Part shown: in pieces, positions 1 through 9,729 of the stretch
Numbering within the stretch: position 1 is the stretch's first letter
Layout of the letters: the number at the start of each line of letters is the position of its first letter
NCBI GenBank assembly: GCA_020832305.1
Contig: JAFIEV010000041.1
Location: 36,626 to 100,625, forward strand
Direction: 5' to 3'
Length of the DNA: 64,000 nt
Origin: Cyclobacteriaceae bacterium
GTDB taxonomy: Bacteria; Bacteroidota; Bacteroidia; Cytophagales; Cyclobacteriaceae
Notes under the pieces: model-generated
Database searches by the model: none
What the model saw: the letters and a program-made list of their open reading frames with translations, nothing else
What the model was told of the DNA's origin: nothing
Program-made: the position numbers and the translations under genes

Positions 1-543
1 GGCAGGGGTTGCCTTGCCGGACCGGTTGTTGCTGCTGCCGTAATCTTACCCAGAGATTACGTGCATCCAATGCTCAACGACTCTAAGCAATTGAATAATA
101 AGACAAAAGAACTTTTAAAAGAAGACATCCAGCAGAGAGCAATATCTTATGCGGTTGCTGAAGTATCAAATGAAGAAATTGATGCCATCAATATACTCAA
201 AGCTTCTTTTCTTGCAATGCACAGGGCTATTACTTCTTTACAGGTAAAACCAGAGATGCTTTTGATTGATGGAAATCGATTTATTCCCTATCCTGAACTC
301 CCACATATTTGCATGGTAAAGGGTGATGCACGTTTTGCTTCCATTGCAGCAGCATCAGTTTTAGCTAAAACCTATCGTGATGAGCTCATGAAAAAATATT
401 CGACTCAATATCCGGGCTACGGATGGGAGAAAAATGCCGGTTATCCTACGGTTTATCACCGGGATGCTATTCGCAGATTGGGTCTTACCCCTTTGCATAG
501 AAAAAGTTTCAGGTTATTAAATGATCAGCTTGAATTATTCTGA
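1..543 (+). CDS. rnhB: Ribonuclease HII, 5'-truncated by window edge
   Basis: The reading frame is open from base 1. The first codons read [17 protein letters not shown], the end of the family's N-terminal DEAGRG active-site motif, so the true start lies a few codons before the window and the GTG at 61 is only an internal valine. RNase HII cuts the RNA strand of RNA-DNA hybrids and starts removal of ribonucleotides misincorporated in DNA. The [21 protein letters not shown] stretch (about codons 109-130) and the [12 protein letters not shown] segment near the C-terminus are typical. Length and C-terminus are normal. It converges on the GH92 gene with only two bases between stops. Confidence 0.95.
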   Translation, partial: GRGCLAGPVVAAAVILPRDYVHPMLNDSKQLNNKTKELLKEDIQQRAISYAVAEVSNEEIDAINILKASFLAMHRAITSLQVKPEMLLIDGNRFIPYPELPHICMVKGDARFASIAAASVLAKTYRDELMKKYSTQYPGYGWEKNAGYPTVYHRDAIRRLGLTPLHRKSFRLLNDQLELF

Positions 544-545
544 CC

Positions 546-2876
546 TTAATTTTTCCAATGAGGTGCGGATAGAGAAAATGGTGCATCCTCCGGATTGCTG
601 CCTCTTCGACGGTTGGCTTTATTCGTCATTTCAAAATACAATTTGCCCCCCTTTAAAACATCGGTATGATTAATCCAGTTTGCTGAAATTTTCGATCCAT
701 TAAGCTCAATGTTTTCAGCATATACATTAGTGTTGCTGTTAGCCGGAGCTTCTATTATAAATTTATTGCCATTGTCGAGTTGCATGGTAATTTTTTTGAA
801 TAAAGGGGCGCCAAGGACATAGGAAGGATGACCGGGTGTTAACGGATAAAATCCCATACTACTGAAAAGGTACCAGGCTGAATTGTGGCCGCTGTCATCA
901 TCTCCGCTCAAACCATCTGGACCTGAGCGGTAGTGTTTGTCGATAATATCTCTGACAATTTTTTGTGTTTTCCAGGGCTGCCCTGCATATGAATACAGGT
1001 AGGGCAGGTGATAGGCCAGGCGGGTATTATGGGCATATTGACCCATATCTGACAAAATCATTTCAGTCATTTTGTATGTAACGCGGCCAAAACTTCCGAC
1101 TTTAAATTCAGATGGTGTAGAAAAGACTGAGTCAAGCTTTTGAACAAAATTATTCTGTCCACCCATCAGTTCGATCATTCCGGCCACATCATGCTGAACA
1201 GACCAGGTATTATGCCAGGCATTTCCTTCAACAAAAGCGCCTCCCCATTCAGTTGGATCAAAGGGATCTTTCCAGGTACCATCAGATTTTTTACCCCTCA
1301 TAAAGCGAATATCAGGGTCAAAAACATTTTTATAATTTAAAGCCTTCGATTTATATAAGTCTGCATCATCCTGCCTGTTGAGTTTTTTTGCCATTTGCAT
1401 TATGCAAAAATCATCATATGCATAATCGAGTGTTTTTGAAGTTGCCGCGGTATAGTCAGGGGTAGGCACAAAGCCATATTCATTATACTCTCTGAGACCA
1501 TCTCTGCCTGGTGCATATTTAGGAGGAAGAACAATAGCATCTTTTTTCATAGCCTGGTAGGCAAGTTCAACATCAAAATCATTAATGCCTTTTAGGTATG
1601 CGTCGGTAAATAATGCAGCGGCATGAGCACCAATCATGGTTTTGCGATAACCCGGACTCGGCCATACAGGAAGCCAGCCTCCCTGTCGGTAGGTATTGAT
1701 TAAACCCTGCATTATATTGGCATGAATTTCGGGGTACATAATAGAGAAAAAAGGAAATACCCCTCGGTACGAATCCCAGAAACCCGAATCAGTGAACATG
1801 TATCCCGGATGTACTTTTCCATCAAATGGACTAAAATGTACCATTTTGCCATTTTCATCGAATTCATAAAAAATCCTTGGCAGTAAGAGTGTTCTGTAAA
1901 AAGCAGTGTAAAAGCTGGTTTTTTGATCATTGCTGCTGCCTTCAACCTGAATTTTATTTAATTCGATATTCCATGTTTGATTGGCTTTTATTTTTACCTG
2001 ATCAAAAGTAAGATTTTCCACTTCCCGTCTAAGGTTGATAATGGCTTGTTTAATGCTAATAAAAGATGTGGCAATTTTTACTTCAACAATTTCATTTTTC
2101 TGCGTGGGAAAAGAGATGGCTGCACCGGTATGTTCACCTGATATTTCACGACTCAGTTCTCCATAGGTAGTTTCATTCCATGCAGAATAGTGGTTAAAAT
2201 TTTTACTGAATTGAATTACGAAATAGCATGCGAAATTTTTAGGAACACCACCATTATTAAATTTTGCGTAACCAATAATGCGCCTTTGTTGTGGGACAAT
2301 TCTAACATAAGATCCACCGGGAAAAGCATCGAGCAGGATATGTGATTTTTCAGACTCTGGAAATGTAAAGCGCATAATTGCGCCTCTCTGTGTAGGAACG
2401 AGTTCACTAATTATATTGGAATTCTCAAGATTGACTTTATAATAATACGGTGTTGATATTTCTGTTGAATGAAAAAAGCGGCTTGCACGTTTTTCTTCAT
2501 CAATTGTCAATTCACCGGACTGTGGCATTAGAGAGAAAGCACCGTAATCACCAGAACTTGCACCTGGTGAATGGGTACATCTGAATCCTCTGATGGTACG
2601 GGCATCGTGGGAATAGATATGCTTGCTATTATTTTCAGCAGTTTGCGGTGACCAGAAATTCATACCAAAAGGCAAGGTAACAGCAGGGTAGGTGCTTCCA
2701 TTACCCATATCACCTCCTGATTTACTTCCGATTAAAGGATTGACGAATTTAACCAGATTGGTTCTGGCTCCATCAACAGAACTCAAATCCCGGAAACTAC
2801 ACGTAGTGAGCGATGCCAGCAAGACCACCGGAAATATAATTGCTTTGAAAATATGCTTCACAATTTTCAGAACCAT
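546..2876 (-). CDS. GH92 family glycosidase (alpha-1,2-mannosidase-like), probable lipoprotein
   Basis: 776 residues. The N-terminus has a hydrophobic segment ending in a possible lipobox (SLTTC, Cys about 26), so it is probably lipid-anchored. Family marks are an N-terminal beta-sandwich with FVNPLIGSKSGGDMGNGSTYP, then an (alpha/alpha)6 catalytic region with EGNAWHNTWSVQHDV, the HLPYLYSYAGQPWKT segment, and LSGDDDSGHNSAWYLFSSMG, whose aspartates (about 659-661) correspond to the calcium/base region of GH92. GH92 enzymes are calcium-dependent exo-mannosidases acting on mannans or N-glycans; the exact linkage cannot be told here. It stands alone with no SusCD next to it. A possible -7 element (TACATTTG on this strand) lies at 3017-3024. 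Confidence 0.9.
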   Translation of the reverse strand: MVLKIVKHIFKAIIFPVVLLASLTTCSFRDLSSVDGARTNLVKFVNPLIGSKSGGDMGNGSTYPAVTLPFGMNFWSPQTAENNSKHIYSHDARTIRGFRCTHSPGASSGDYGAFSLMPQSGELTIDEEKRASRFFHSTEISTPYYYKVNLENSNIISELVPTQRGAIMRFTFPESEKSHILLDAFPGGSYVRIVPQQRRIIGYAKFNNGGVPKNFACYFVIQFSKNFNHYSAWNETTYGELSREISGEHTGAAISFPTQKNEIVEVKIATSFISIKQAIINLRREVENLTFDQVKIKANQTWNIELNKIQVEGSSNDQKTSFYTAFYRTLLLPRIFYEFDENGKMVHFSPFDGKVHPGYMFTDSGFWDSYRGVFPFFSIMYPEIHANIMQGLINTYRQGGWLPVWPSPGYRKTMIGAHAAALFTDAYLKGINDFDVELAYQAMKKDAIVLPPKYAPGRDGLREYNEYGFVPTPDYTAATSKTLDYAYDDFCIMQMAKKLNRQDDADLYKSKALNYKNVFDPDIRFMRGKKSDGTWKDPFDPTEWGGAFVEGNAWHNTWSVQHDVAGMIELMGGQNNFVQKLDSVFSTPSEFKVGSFGRVTYKMTEMILSDMGQYAHNTRLAYHLPYLYSYAGQPWKTQKIVRDIIDKHYRSGPDGLSGDDDSGHNSAWYLFSSMGFYPLTPGHPSYVLGAPLFKKITMQLDNGNKFIIEAPANSNTNVYAENIELNGSKISANWINHTDVLKGGKLYFEMTNKANRRRGSNPEDAPFSLSAPHWKN

Positions 2877-3087
2877 GTAGGTTGACTTAGAAAATCTTTA
2901 CAATAAACCATCTCAAAAGAACCCAATAAGGGGTTCCAACTTTTACTGTATCCGTCTTTCTCTATAGGCAGGCGATTAAAAAATTAATAACAATACCTCT
3001 TGGTTTTACAATCTGACAAATGTACAATATTTCTTTTGAAATGCAGTAAAAAGCATTGACTATGTAATCAGGTGTAGTATTTGAGCT
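2877..3087. other. Intergenic region between hemerythrin and GH92 genes
   Basis: About 210 bases, AT-rich, without a supportable ORF. On the minus strand TACATTTG at 3017-3024 fits the Bacteroidota -7 consensus TAnnTTTG and could drive the GH92 gene, but no TTTG is found 19 bases upstream, so it is weak. No strong hairpin was seen. Confidence 0.3.
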
Positions 3088-3486
3088 TTATTTTGCATTC
3101 ACCTTAAATCCATGATCTACCTGTCCTATATGACTTTCAATCCAGATTTTTATAAAATTCAGAAGTTCCATGGGCATCATTACTTTATCATTTGCATAAT
3201 CAATTCTGAATTTTTTTATGGCATCTGAAAAGAACTGATGATCAGAACAATGGCTTTTACATTTACCGTACCACGCCAGGCTACAAAAATGGTTTTCTTC
3301 AAATTCAAAATGAATAGAACAATAGTTAAGAAGTTGATCTAAAATATTTTGAATGTCCAATTTATGATATCCACTTGTAATGCCTTCATATAGTGAATTG
3401 ACCAGTGAAAAAAGATGCTGATGTTGCCTGTCAATTTCCAGTATTCCAACACTGTATTTTACTTCATCCCAGATAATAAATGACAT
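3088..3486 (-). CDS. Bacteriohemerythrin
   Basis: 132 residues, a single four-helix hemerythrin domain. The diiron ligands can be read: His22 in IDRQHQHLF, His59 and Glu63 in HFEFEENHF, His79 and His83 in the KSHCSDHQFF segment, and His119 plus Asp124 in WIESHIGQVDHG. The family reversibly binds O2 at a non-heme diiron centre and is thought to serve in oxygen storage or sensing in the cytoplasm. The protein is stand-alone with no signalling domain attached. It follows the S41 protease gene on the same strand at a 54-base distance, but co-transcription is uncertain. Confidence 0.92.
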   Translation of the reverse strand: MSFIIWDEVKYSVGILEIDRQHQHLFSLVNSLYEGITSGYHKLDIQNILDQLLNYCSIHFEFEENHFCSLAWYGKCKSHCSDHQFFSDAIKKFRIDYANDKVMMPMELLNFIKIWIESHIGQVDHGFKVNAK

Positions 3487-3539
3487 AGTTTTGAGCTAAG
3501 TTTGTATTATTTAATGTTAATAGTCAATTAATCAATCGA

Positions 3540-4655
3540 TTAGGATCCATTGAGTATTTTTTCAATGGCCCGTTCTATCATAGTGTCTATTCCATTGTCC
3601 TGATCTACTTTGGTCATATATACAACAATATCAGGAGGCACACCATTTTCAAAATTAAAACCATCATGTGAAATGGTTTGTGTCACTGAAAATCTGTAAG
3701 TCCAACCATTGGGAAGCTGACCACCATTGGGCGCACCCAATCCTCCGCCGGTAGTATCTCCCATCAGCGTCATTCCTGGTAAAGCACGGGCACCCAAAGA
3801 AAAAAAAGAGGTAGCACTGAAACTCGAGCGGTTTACCAACACAACTATTGGTTTATCGTACCATAAATCCTGTTGCTGCGGCTCAGCATAGGCTGATTGC
3901 GGACCTTCAAAATCGTTGGGGCCAGGACCATTTTTAATATAGGAATCGTATATCCTTACTTTGCGATCGGTGAAGTAATTCAACATTCTGAAAATGTTTA
4001 GTACCGAACCACCTCCATTACTCCTGAGGTCCAAAATCATACCTTTAGTGTTACGGTACCTGCCTAAAATTACGCCGATATCAGTGCCTCCAACGGTGCG
4101 GGAAAATGATCCATAGCGAACATAGGCAATATCCCTGGCACCAGCCTGTACACCTTGCCTTCTTGGACGTATGAAATTGTGCGAAAAAGCGCCACTTAAG
4201 AAAAAGTCATCACCAAGGTATTGGTCTCTTACCAGTCGGGCATTATAATTTTCAGGAGCGGTAAGCTGAAACTCAAAGCGTGAAATATTAAAAGGTGAAT
4301 ACAGGTTTACGTGTCCGTCCTGCAATTCATTTAACATTTCCCATAAAATATTAAAAAGCTCAACATCATTAATATTGTTTCTCACACGCCTTGAATAACG
4401 TGTATACACTTCATCCCAGTTAATTTCTTTATACTCAAAAAAAGAATATCTTTCATTTGCCTCTTTCCATAAGTATTCAAAATTTTCCCTGGGGGTGCTT
4501 ACCGGATTCTCCTCAAAAAACAATTTCTCACATGCCGTTAATGTAAACAGTACAGAAACCATTATAAGATATACAATGCTGCCCCTTTTTACCCTAATAG
4601 ATATTGATTTTAATCTGCCACTAACTGCCCTGAATGGGATAGTATGTATCGACAT
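3540..4655 (-). CDS. S41 family peptidase, lipoprotein
   Basis: The open frame extends to an ATG at 4739 (399 codons) that overlaps the preceding gene's stop as ATGA, but the lipobox (LFTLTAC, Cys70 of that frame) sits too deep for such a start. The ATG at 4655 puts a usable signal peptide in front and is preferred; the longer form cannot be excluded. Family marks, in the long numbering, are LQDGHVNL near 139-146, GMILDLRSNGGGSV near 233-246, and VLVNRSSFSATSFF with the probable nucleophile Ser308, followed by GDTTGGGLG. S41 proteins are tail-specific/C-terminal processing type serine proteases. Probably periplasmic or outer-membrane lipid-anchored. Substrate unknown. Confidence 0.85.
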   Translation of the reverse strand: MSIHTIPFRAVSGRLKSISIRVKRGSIVYLIMVSVLFTLTACEKLFFEENPVSTPRENFEYLWKEANERYSFFEYKEINWDEVYTRYSRRVRNNINDVELFNILWEMLNELQDGHVNLYSPFNISRFEFQLTAPENYNARLVRDQYLGDDFFLSGAFSHNFIRPRRQGVQAGARDIAYVRYGSFSRTVGGTDIGVILGRYRNTKGMILDLRSNGGGSVLNIFRMLNYFTDRKVRIYDSYIKNGPGPNDFEGPQSAYAEPQQQDLWYDKPIVVLVNRSSFSATSFFSLGARALPGMTLMGDTTGGGLGAPNGGQLPNGWTYRFSVTQTISHDGFNFENGVPPDIVVYMTKVDQDNGIDTMIERAIEKILNGS

Positions 4656-4735
4656 ATAGTTGAACGTCACATGATTATTATCAATATCCCCACAGTACCA
4701 ACCATCAGGATGTGTCGGTTTCGTCATGCCCGGTT

Positions 4736-5644
4736 TCATCTTTTTTCCGTCGAATTAAATTTATACATAAAAAACATCTGTATTACATGATGAGCCGTTT
4801 GCAGGTCATTAAAGCCATTATACAATTCCCCGACATCCCATGTGTAGGCCAGGCGCAATCCATTCCCGTTTTTAAGGAAATATTGAAAATCGAAAGTCGT
4901 ATTAATTTTGTACAAACGATTTAAACTTCCGAAATTAATATCATTTTCGCCGGAAAATCCGGAGGATCCATCCGTAAAATCCCTTATTACCGCATATTCA
5001 GGCCTCATAAAGGTGTAGAAAACCGGTAAATTCAACTGAAATCCACCGGTAAAATGTCTTTCACTCTTACTTATCGTAATAAACCAGAGTTTTCTTTTTT
5101 TCTGTATTGAAAAATCGCGCTCAAATCTGATACCAGGTCCTATACCAGCCACAAAATCATAGTGAAAGGATGCATTGTTTAACTCTGGATTAATTCGACC
5201 ATGGTAGGTACCCACAATCGATGGACCCAGGTACATTCGCACCTTCAATTTATCCATGTAAGCCACCCTTTTAAGATAACTATGGTCAAAAATTACACTG
5301 TGGTTGCGGGTGCGATACAGGAGGCCAAAATCTATGGAAGGTTCTATTAATCCATAAGAATACCCAAAAGACAATTTGTGAAAGGTTTTTTCTGAATGCT
5401 CCAATAAACCTACAGAAAAACCAGGGCTCATACCTTCGTACCAAAGGGGAGAAACGCCAAAATCCCTGACCGCATGAAAATCAAGTTGGCCACCAGCAAT
5501 AAGATAAACTGCATTTTTTTGAGATTTATCTTTCTTCTTGTCTTCATCTTTTGTGATAAGTTGCGGCATTGATGCCAGTAAAGGTATATTGATGTAATTA
5601 AATAATAAAAGCCAAAAGGCAGTATGTTTGAGAATATGATTCAT
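4736..5644 (-). CDS. Putative outer-membrane beta-barrel protein
   Basis: Start placed at the ATG at 5644 because the longer frame begins with TTG and the residues from this Met (MNHILKHTAFWLLLFN) form a signal peptide. About 302 residues. The rest alternates hydrophobic and polar residues and is rich in aromatic strand ends (for example GFSVGLLEHSEK, HFTGGFQLNLPVFYTF), typical of small Bacteroidota beta-barrels. No named family was recognised. The stop overlaps a possible start of the S41 protease gene (ATGA at 4736-4739), so the two are probably one transcript and may work together at the envelope. Confidence 0.7.
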   Translation of the reverse strand: MNHILKHTAFWLLLFNYINIPLLASMPQLITKDEDKKKDKSQKNAVYLIAGGQLDFHAVRDFGVSPLWYEGMSPGFSVGLLEHSEKTFHKLSFGYSYGLIEPSIDFGLLYRTRNHSVIFDHSYLKRVAYMDKLKVRMYLGPSIVGTYHGRINPELNNASFHYDFVAGIGPGIRFERDFSIQKKRKLWFITISKSERHFTGGFQLNLPVFYTFMRPEYAVIRDFTDGSSGFSGENDINFGSLNRLYKINTTFDFQYFLKNGNGLRLAYTWDVGELYNGFNDLQTAHHVIQMFFMYKFNSTEKR

Positions 5645-5721
5645 ATATGTTTTAATGTGACACAAAAAACGTAAAATTATTACACCAAGCAAACGAAAAG
5701 TCAAAATTAGATGTAGCGATT

Positions 5722-8286
5722 TCAGGTTTCCATACTGACTGTTATATTGTATTCAACCCTGAGGTTTTCCAGAATATCTAAAATTTCTTCAGAAAAATCA
5801 TTCAGTTCAGCATGTTTGATTTCATGATTATTTCTGAGTTTGGCTTCCAATTCCCTTGCCTGCGCTGATAAATGCCTCAGTTTAATTTGAGCAAGTCTGG
5901 AAGTGAGTTTATGGCATATATTTATTTTTTCATTTATTTCAGCATTTACAAGAGCTGTCACATCGTCCCTTGTTTCAATATAAAACTGATGCAAGAGATC
6001 AGAAAGAAGTGATTCATCTCCCATGGTAAATTTTTTATAGTCAGATAAATCGTATACCGTAGCAACTGCCATGTTATTTGCATGGGGTTCTGTAGCGGGT
6101 ATAATCGAACTGAGACTTAACAAAGAAGAAATTTTGAGTACCAAATCAGTTTTATCCACTGGTTTATAAAGGATTTCATCAAAACATTGAAAGTTAGGAT
6201 GGTTGTTTTTAGTTAATACATCGGCGGTGGCTGCAATCATTTTAGGTGCCTTATGCCTGCTTTGACTCCTGATCTTTTCACAAAGTTGATACCCATTCAT
6301 GCCGGGTAAATGAATATCCAGGATGGCCAGATCAAATTCTTGTTGTTCAATGAACTCAAGTGCAGTCTCCGGTCGTTCGCAAACTATAACTTCAGCGCCA
6401 TATGAAGACAACACAATCTCTTGTAATTTGAGGATTAAAGGGTCATCGTCTACCACCAGTATTTTAAGGCCTCTGAAAATATCAGAAGCTTTTTCAATTT
6501 CTTCTTTCTTGTTCCAAACAGAATTTTCAGCACTTTCAAAAGTAAACTTTAGCGTAAATATACTACCCTCACCAGGCTTACTTTGCAATTCAAGTGATCC
6601 GCCCATTAATGAAACCACCTTTTTTACAATACCCAGTCCTAAACCAGCGCCTTTTTTCTTTTTAGGATGATTTCCTGCCTGGTGAAAGTCTTCAAAAATT
6701 CTTTCCTGATCTGGTTTGTCAATACCGACCCCAGTGTCCTGTAGTACAAATACGGCATCGACCGATTGTTCGAATTTTTTGAAAGCTGCACTGAAATGTA
6801 TGCTGCCAGTATCAGTAAATTTTAATGCATTATGCAGCAGGTTAAAAAATACCTGATTGAATCGGTAGGAGTCTGTATATATAAGAGGTGTATCGGTTGG
6901 TATATCAAAATTAAAAGCCAGGTTTTTTCCCTCAGCCCTTAGCTTAAAAGTCAGGTACAGATCCTGAAGTAAATCACCTGGATTTACAACCTCACGGTTG
7001 ATTTCAATAATTCCGGATTCTATTTTGGCCAGGTCAAGAATTTCATTAGCTGTTTTTAGCAAATGTTCTGATGATTTTTTGATCGCATGAATATATTCAT
7101 TCTGATTATCAAGCAGATTGGAATAACCAATGATGGAGGTAAGTGGTGTGCGGATTTCATGACTCATTGTGGCCAGAAATTTTTGTTTAATCTGTACGGC
7201 CTTATCTGACTTATTTTTTTCCTCGATCAGCATTTCCTGGTAATACCTTATCCTTTTTAAGTCGGCCATTAAAAAATACAGCAACAAAAAACCCGCGAGC
7301 ATAAAGAACAGTATTATGCCGGTCAGTACATTTTTAAATTTTTCAGAAGCTCCATATGCATTTTCTATATTGCTGAAACTGAGTAAATAATCAGTATTTT
7401 TTAATTCAATAAAAATGCTTTGTACAATATCCAGTAGAATGGCATTTTTTTCATTGATCTTTTTTTCCAGCTTCTGTAAATGGTGTTGTGATTTTTTTTC
7501 ATCCTGGTAAAACTGATTGATAACATCTCTCAAACTAGCAATAAGTTCTTCACTGGTAGAAACGATCACTGTATCAATGACCTGAGTATAAAGAGTATCT
7601 ATTTTTTTTTCAGGCAAAAGTACAATGGTATCCATGGCCTCAGTTTCCTTTCTTTCCCTTTTGGCAAAAAAACGCCGCACCTTGCGCCAGAAGTTGTCTT
7701 CAGCATCATTGATGGCTGCCCGTGAAAGAGAATCCAGTGCCTGAAGTGTATAATTAGAAATCTTTATTTCAGAAGTCTGACTTTTAACCACATAAGAACT
7801 GTCTTTAATTTGCAGATTTCCGAATTGTAATTGATCTGATATTTCTTTTAATACCCGCGATGAAAAAGTATTTCGATTGTTGATCTGATAGGCCTCACTG
7901 AGTTGATCCATGCCTATAAGTATCTCATTCATAAGGTTTTGTACGCTATCGATGCGACCCACCTGAAGAGGGTCTTCCTTTAACAATTGTTTTAAGGTAT
8001 CAAGACGACAATCGATGGCATGGGCAATTCGTGCAAAATCTTCAAGCGCTTCGGGTTCTTCCTGTGAACGAATGGCCGTTTTATACTGATTCAACCTCAG
8101 CAAATCATTGCTAATATCATTGAGTACTTCAGCCTTGTAATTGGGTGTTGAAATCAATTCAATGGTGCCCAGCATTTTTTCAAGACTGTATAGTGCAAAA
8201 CCAGCGGCCATAATCATAGCTGTGACCGCTATTATGAAGATGAAAATAATCTTACTTTTTATTCCGCTCTTTTCTACCGCAGGCAT
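5722..8286 (-). CDS. Hybrid sensor histidine kinase / response regulator with Hpt domain
   Basis: 854 residues. A transmembrane helix at about 12-34 and another at about 318-341 enclose a roughly 280-residue periplasmic sensor region with no recognised domain and predicted helical, charged character. Then follow HisKA with His376 (MSHEIRTPL), the HATPase N box (Asn482/Asn486), DTGVGID (Asp517) and the GAGLGLG lid, a receiver domain with phospho-acceptor Asp657 (AILDIHLPG) and Lys708 (YKP), and a C-terminal Hpt-like bundle with His792 (CHKLTSRL). All phosphorelay residues are present, so a full His-Asp-His relay inside one protein is likely. The output regulator is not adjacent. Confidence 0.9.
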   Translation of the reverse strand: MPAVEKSGIKSKIIFIFIIAVTAMIMAAGFALYSLEKMLGTIELISTPNYKAEVLNDISNDLLRLNQYKTAIRSQEEPEALEDFARIAHAIDCRLDTLKQLLKEDPLQVGRIDSVQNLMNEILIGMDQLSEAYQINNRNTFSSRVLKEISDQLQFGNLQIKDSSYVVKSQTSEIKISNYTLQALDSLSRAAINDAEDNFWRKVRRFFAKRERKETEAMDTIVLLPEKKIDTLYTQVIDTVIVSTSEELIASLRDVINQFYQDEKKSQHHLQKLEKKINEKNAILLDIVQSIFIELKNTDYLLSFSNIENAYGASEKFKNVLTGIILFFMLAGFLLLYFLMADLKRIRYYQEMLIEEKNKSDKAVQIKQKFLATMSHEIRTPLTSIIGYSNLLDNQNEYIHAIKKSSEHLLKTANEILDLAKIESGIIEINREVVNPGDLLQDLYLTFKLRAEGKNLAFNFDIPTDTPLIYTDSYRFNQVFFNLLHNALKFTDTGSIHFSAAFKKFEQSVDAVFVLQDTGVGIDKPDQERIFEDFHQAGNHPKKKKGAGLGLGIVKKVVSLMGGSLELQSKPGEGSIFTLKFTFESAENSVWNKKEEIEKASDIFRGLKILVVDDDPLILKLQEIVLSSYGAEVIVCERPETALEFIEQQEFDLAILDIHLPGMNGYQLCEKIRSQSRHKAPKMIAATADVLTKNNHPNFQCFDEILYKPVDKTDLVLKISSLLSLSSIIPATEPHANNMAVATVYDLSDYKKFTMGDESLLSDLLHQFYIETRDDVTALVNAEINEKINICHKLTSRLAQIKLRHLSAQARELEAKLRNNHEIKHAELNDFSEEILDILENLRVEYNITVSMET

Positions 8287-8440
8287 GTAAAAGGTTGAAT
8301 CTCTTTACAAAACTTAAAATAGCTAAAAAAATTGCATTTAATCAAATAAGCCATCCTACTTCAGCATTATTATATATCAATCTTGATTGGGTGTGATATG
8401 ATAATTGAGCAGGAGAGGAGCAGAAGTAATTTTGAAAAAG

Positions 8441-8512
8441 TAGCCCGTAGGGGATTCGAACCCCTGCTACAAGGATGAAAACCTTGCGTCCTAACCCCTA
8501 GACGAACGGGCC
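8441..8512 (-). tRNA. tRNA-Glu (anticodon TTC)
   Basis: The reverse complement folds as a cloverleaf: acceptor stem GGCCCGT/ACGGGCT with discriminator A, a D arm GTC/GAC, anticodon stem CAAGG/CCTTG around loop TTTTCAT giving anticodon TTC, and T arm AGGGG/CCCCT around TTCGAAT. No CCA is encoded. The length of 72 nt is normal for this tRNA. Its own promoter lies just upstream. Confidence 0.97.
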
Positions 8513-8528
8513 TGCTCAAAAGCGAGTG

Positions 8529-8559
8529 CAAATATAGATATTTGCATTTTTAATACAAA
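8529..8559 (-). promoter_or_regulatory. Promoter of tRNA-Glu (Bacteroidota type)
   Basis: On the minus strand TTTG (8556-8559) is followed by exactly 19 bases and then TATATTTG (8529-8536). This is the -33/-7 arrangement TTTG-N19-TAnnTTTG known for the Bacteroidota primary sigma factor. The -7 element ends 16 bases before the mature tRNA 5' end. Confidence 0.8.
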
Positions 8560-8669
8560 ACTACACAGTCAAAATATTTCCTTCCTAAGAAATTGAATCC
8601 TGAAGTTAATTTGTATTTATTTGATTTTTAGATAATAGATATACAAAAAAAAATTTCTCTTTATATAAA

Positions 8670-9728
8670 TCACATATTACAATATTGCTGAACTGCCTGA
8701 ATCCCTTCTTTTTCCTGCATTGCAGCACTTTGACGATAGTGTTCACAGGCAGACGCTATTTGTCCATTGGCTCTTAAAGCTTCACCCTGCCAGAAATATA
8801 CCAACTCCATTTCCTTGTCCATTCGCTGTGCCTGGCCCAATAGTCGGATGGCATCTGAAAACTGACCCTTTTTGAAATACAAAATTCCCTTATTTCTATA
8901 AGCCCAGGCATTTTTTTCATCATATCGGATGCTTGAATTTATGAGTTTTTCAGCCTCCTCGAAAGAATCTTTTAAAATCAATACATAACCCATATTGTTG
9001 AGTATGAAAGCATTGGATGGATCATTCTTTAAAGCCATTGCCAGGAGTTTTTCTGCTTGACCTACTTCATTTTCTTTCAGTGCAATCTGGCTCATCACAT
9101 TAAGTGCATTCACGTCATCAGGAAAAGTTTCGAGCACATCCCGGAGCAATGCTCGCGCGCGGTCAAACTCATTTCTGAAATAATAAATGGTTGCCAGGTT
9201 GAGAGAAATTTCATGGTTTTCAGGTTGTAAATTCCTTGCTTCCATAAAGCAGGAGATCGCTTCATCATAGCGTTTTATCTGACTGAGTACTGTTCCTTTG
9301 GCAAATAATATTCTGCCATCTGTTTCTGAAAGCTTTTCGATTTGCAATATGTCTTCCAATGCCCGATAGTGTTCTTTTAACTGATAAAATGCGTTGGAGC
9401 GGTTAAAGTATACCTCGGTATACTCGGGCATAATCGCAATGGCCCGGGTGTAATCTTCCACAGCATTGATGTACTGCCGGTTTTGGTAATAGGCTATACC
9501 ACGATTATTGAGGGCATCAACGTAATTCGGATCAATTTCAAGGGCTTCTGAGTAGTTTTGAATCGCCTTTCTGAAATCCCTTGCATCGAGTGCCAGATTA
9601 CCTTTCAACAAAAACTGCATCTTACGGGTATCTCGGCGCTCAGCGCAGGATGATATTCCAGCAATGATTAAAATAGTTAATATTATATATCTTATATTCA
9701 ATGTGATATACAATTTAATATAAACCAT
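8670..9728 (-). CDS. Tetratricopeptide-repeat lipoprotein
   Basis: The longer frame opens with a GTG at 9737; the ATG at 9728 is preferred because it begins two bases after the end of the AarF stop codon. About 352 residues. A signal anchor ends at a lipobox IAGISSC, after which roughly nine TPR units follow (YVDALNNRGIAYYQNRQY, WAYRNKGILYFKKGQFSDAI and others). Such lipoproteins act as scaffolds at the periplasmic face of a membrane; no specific partner can be named. Last gene of the TetR-AarF-TPR run. Confidence 0.85.
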   Translation of the reverse strand: MVYIKLYITLNIRYIILTILIIAGISSCAERRDTRKMQFLLKGNLALDARDFRKAIQNYSEALEIDPNYVDALNNRGIAYYQNRQYINAVEDYTRAIAIMPEYTEVYFNRSNAFYQLKEHYRALEDILQIEKLSETDGRILFAKGTVLSQIKRYDEAISCFMEARNLQPENHEISLNLATIYYFRNEFDRARALLRDVLETFPDDVNALNVMSQIALKENEVGQAEKLLAMALKNDPSNAFILNNMGYVLILKDSFEEAEKLINSSIRYDEKNAWAYRNKGILYFKKGQFSDAIRLLGQAQRMDKEMELVYFWQGEALRANGQIASACEHYRQSAAMQEKEGIQAVQQYCNM

Positions 9729-9729
9729 T

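Noticed and set aside
3533..3542. ATCGATT at the end of the S41 protease gene as a LacI site
   Set aside because: A short half-site within a coding/3' end region, no symmetry beyond 8 bases and no promoter nearby.
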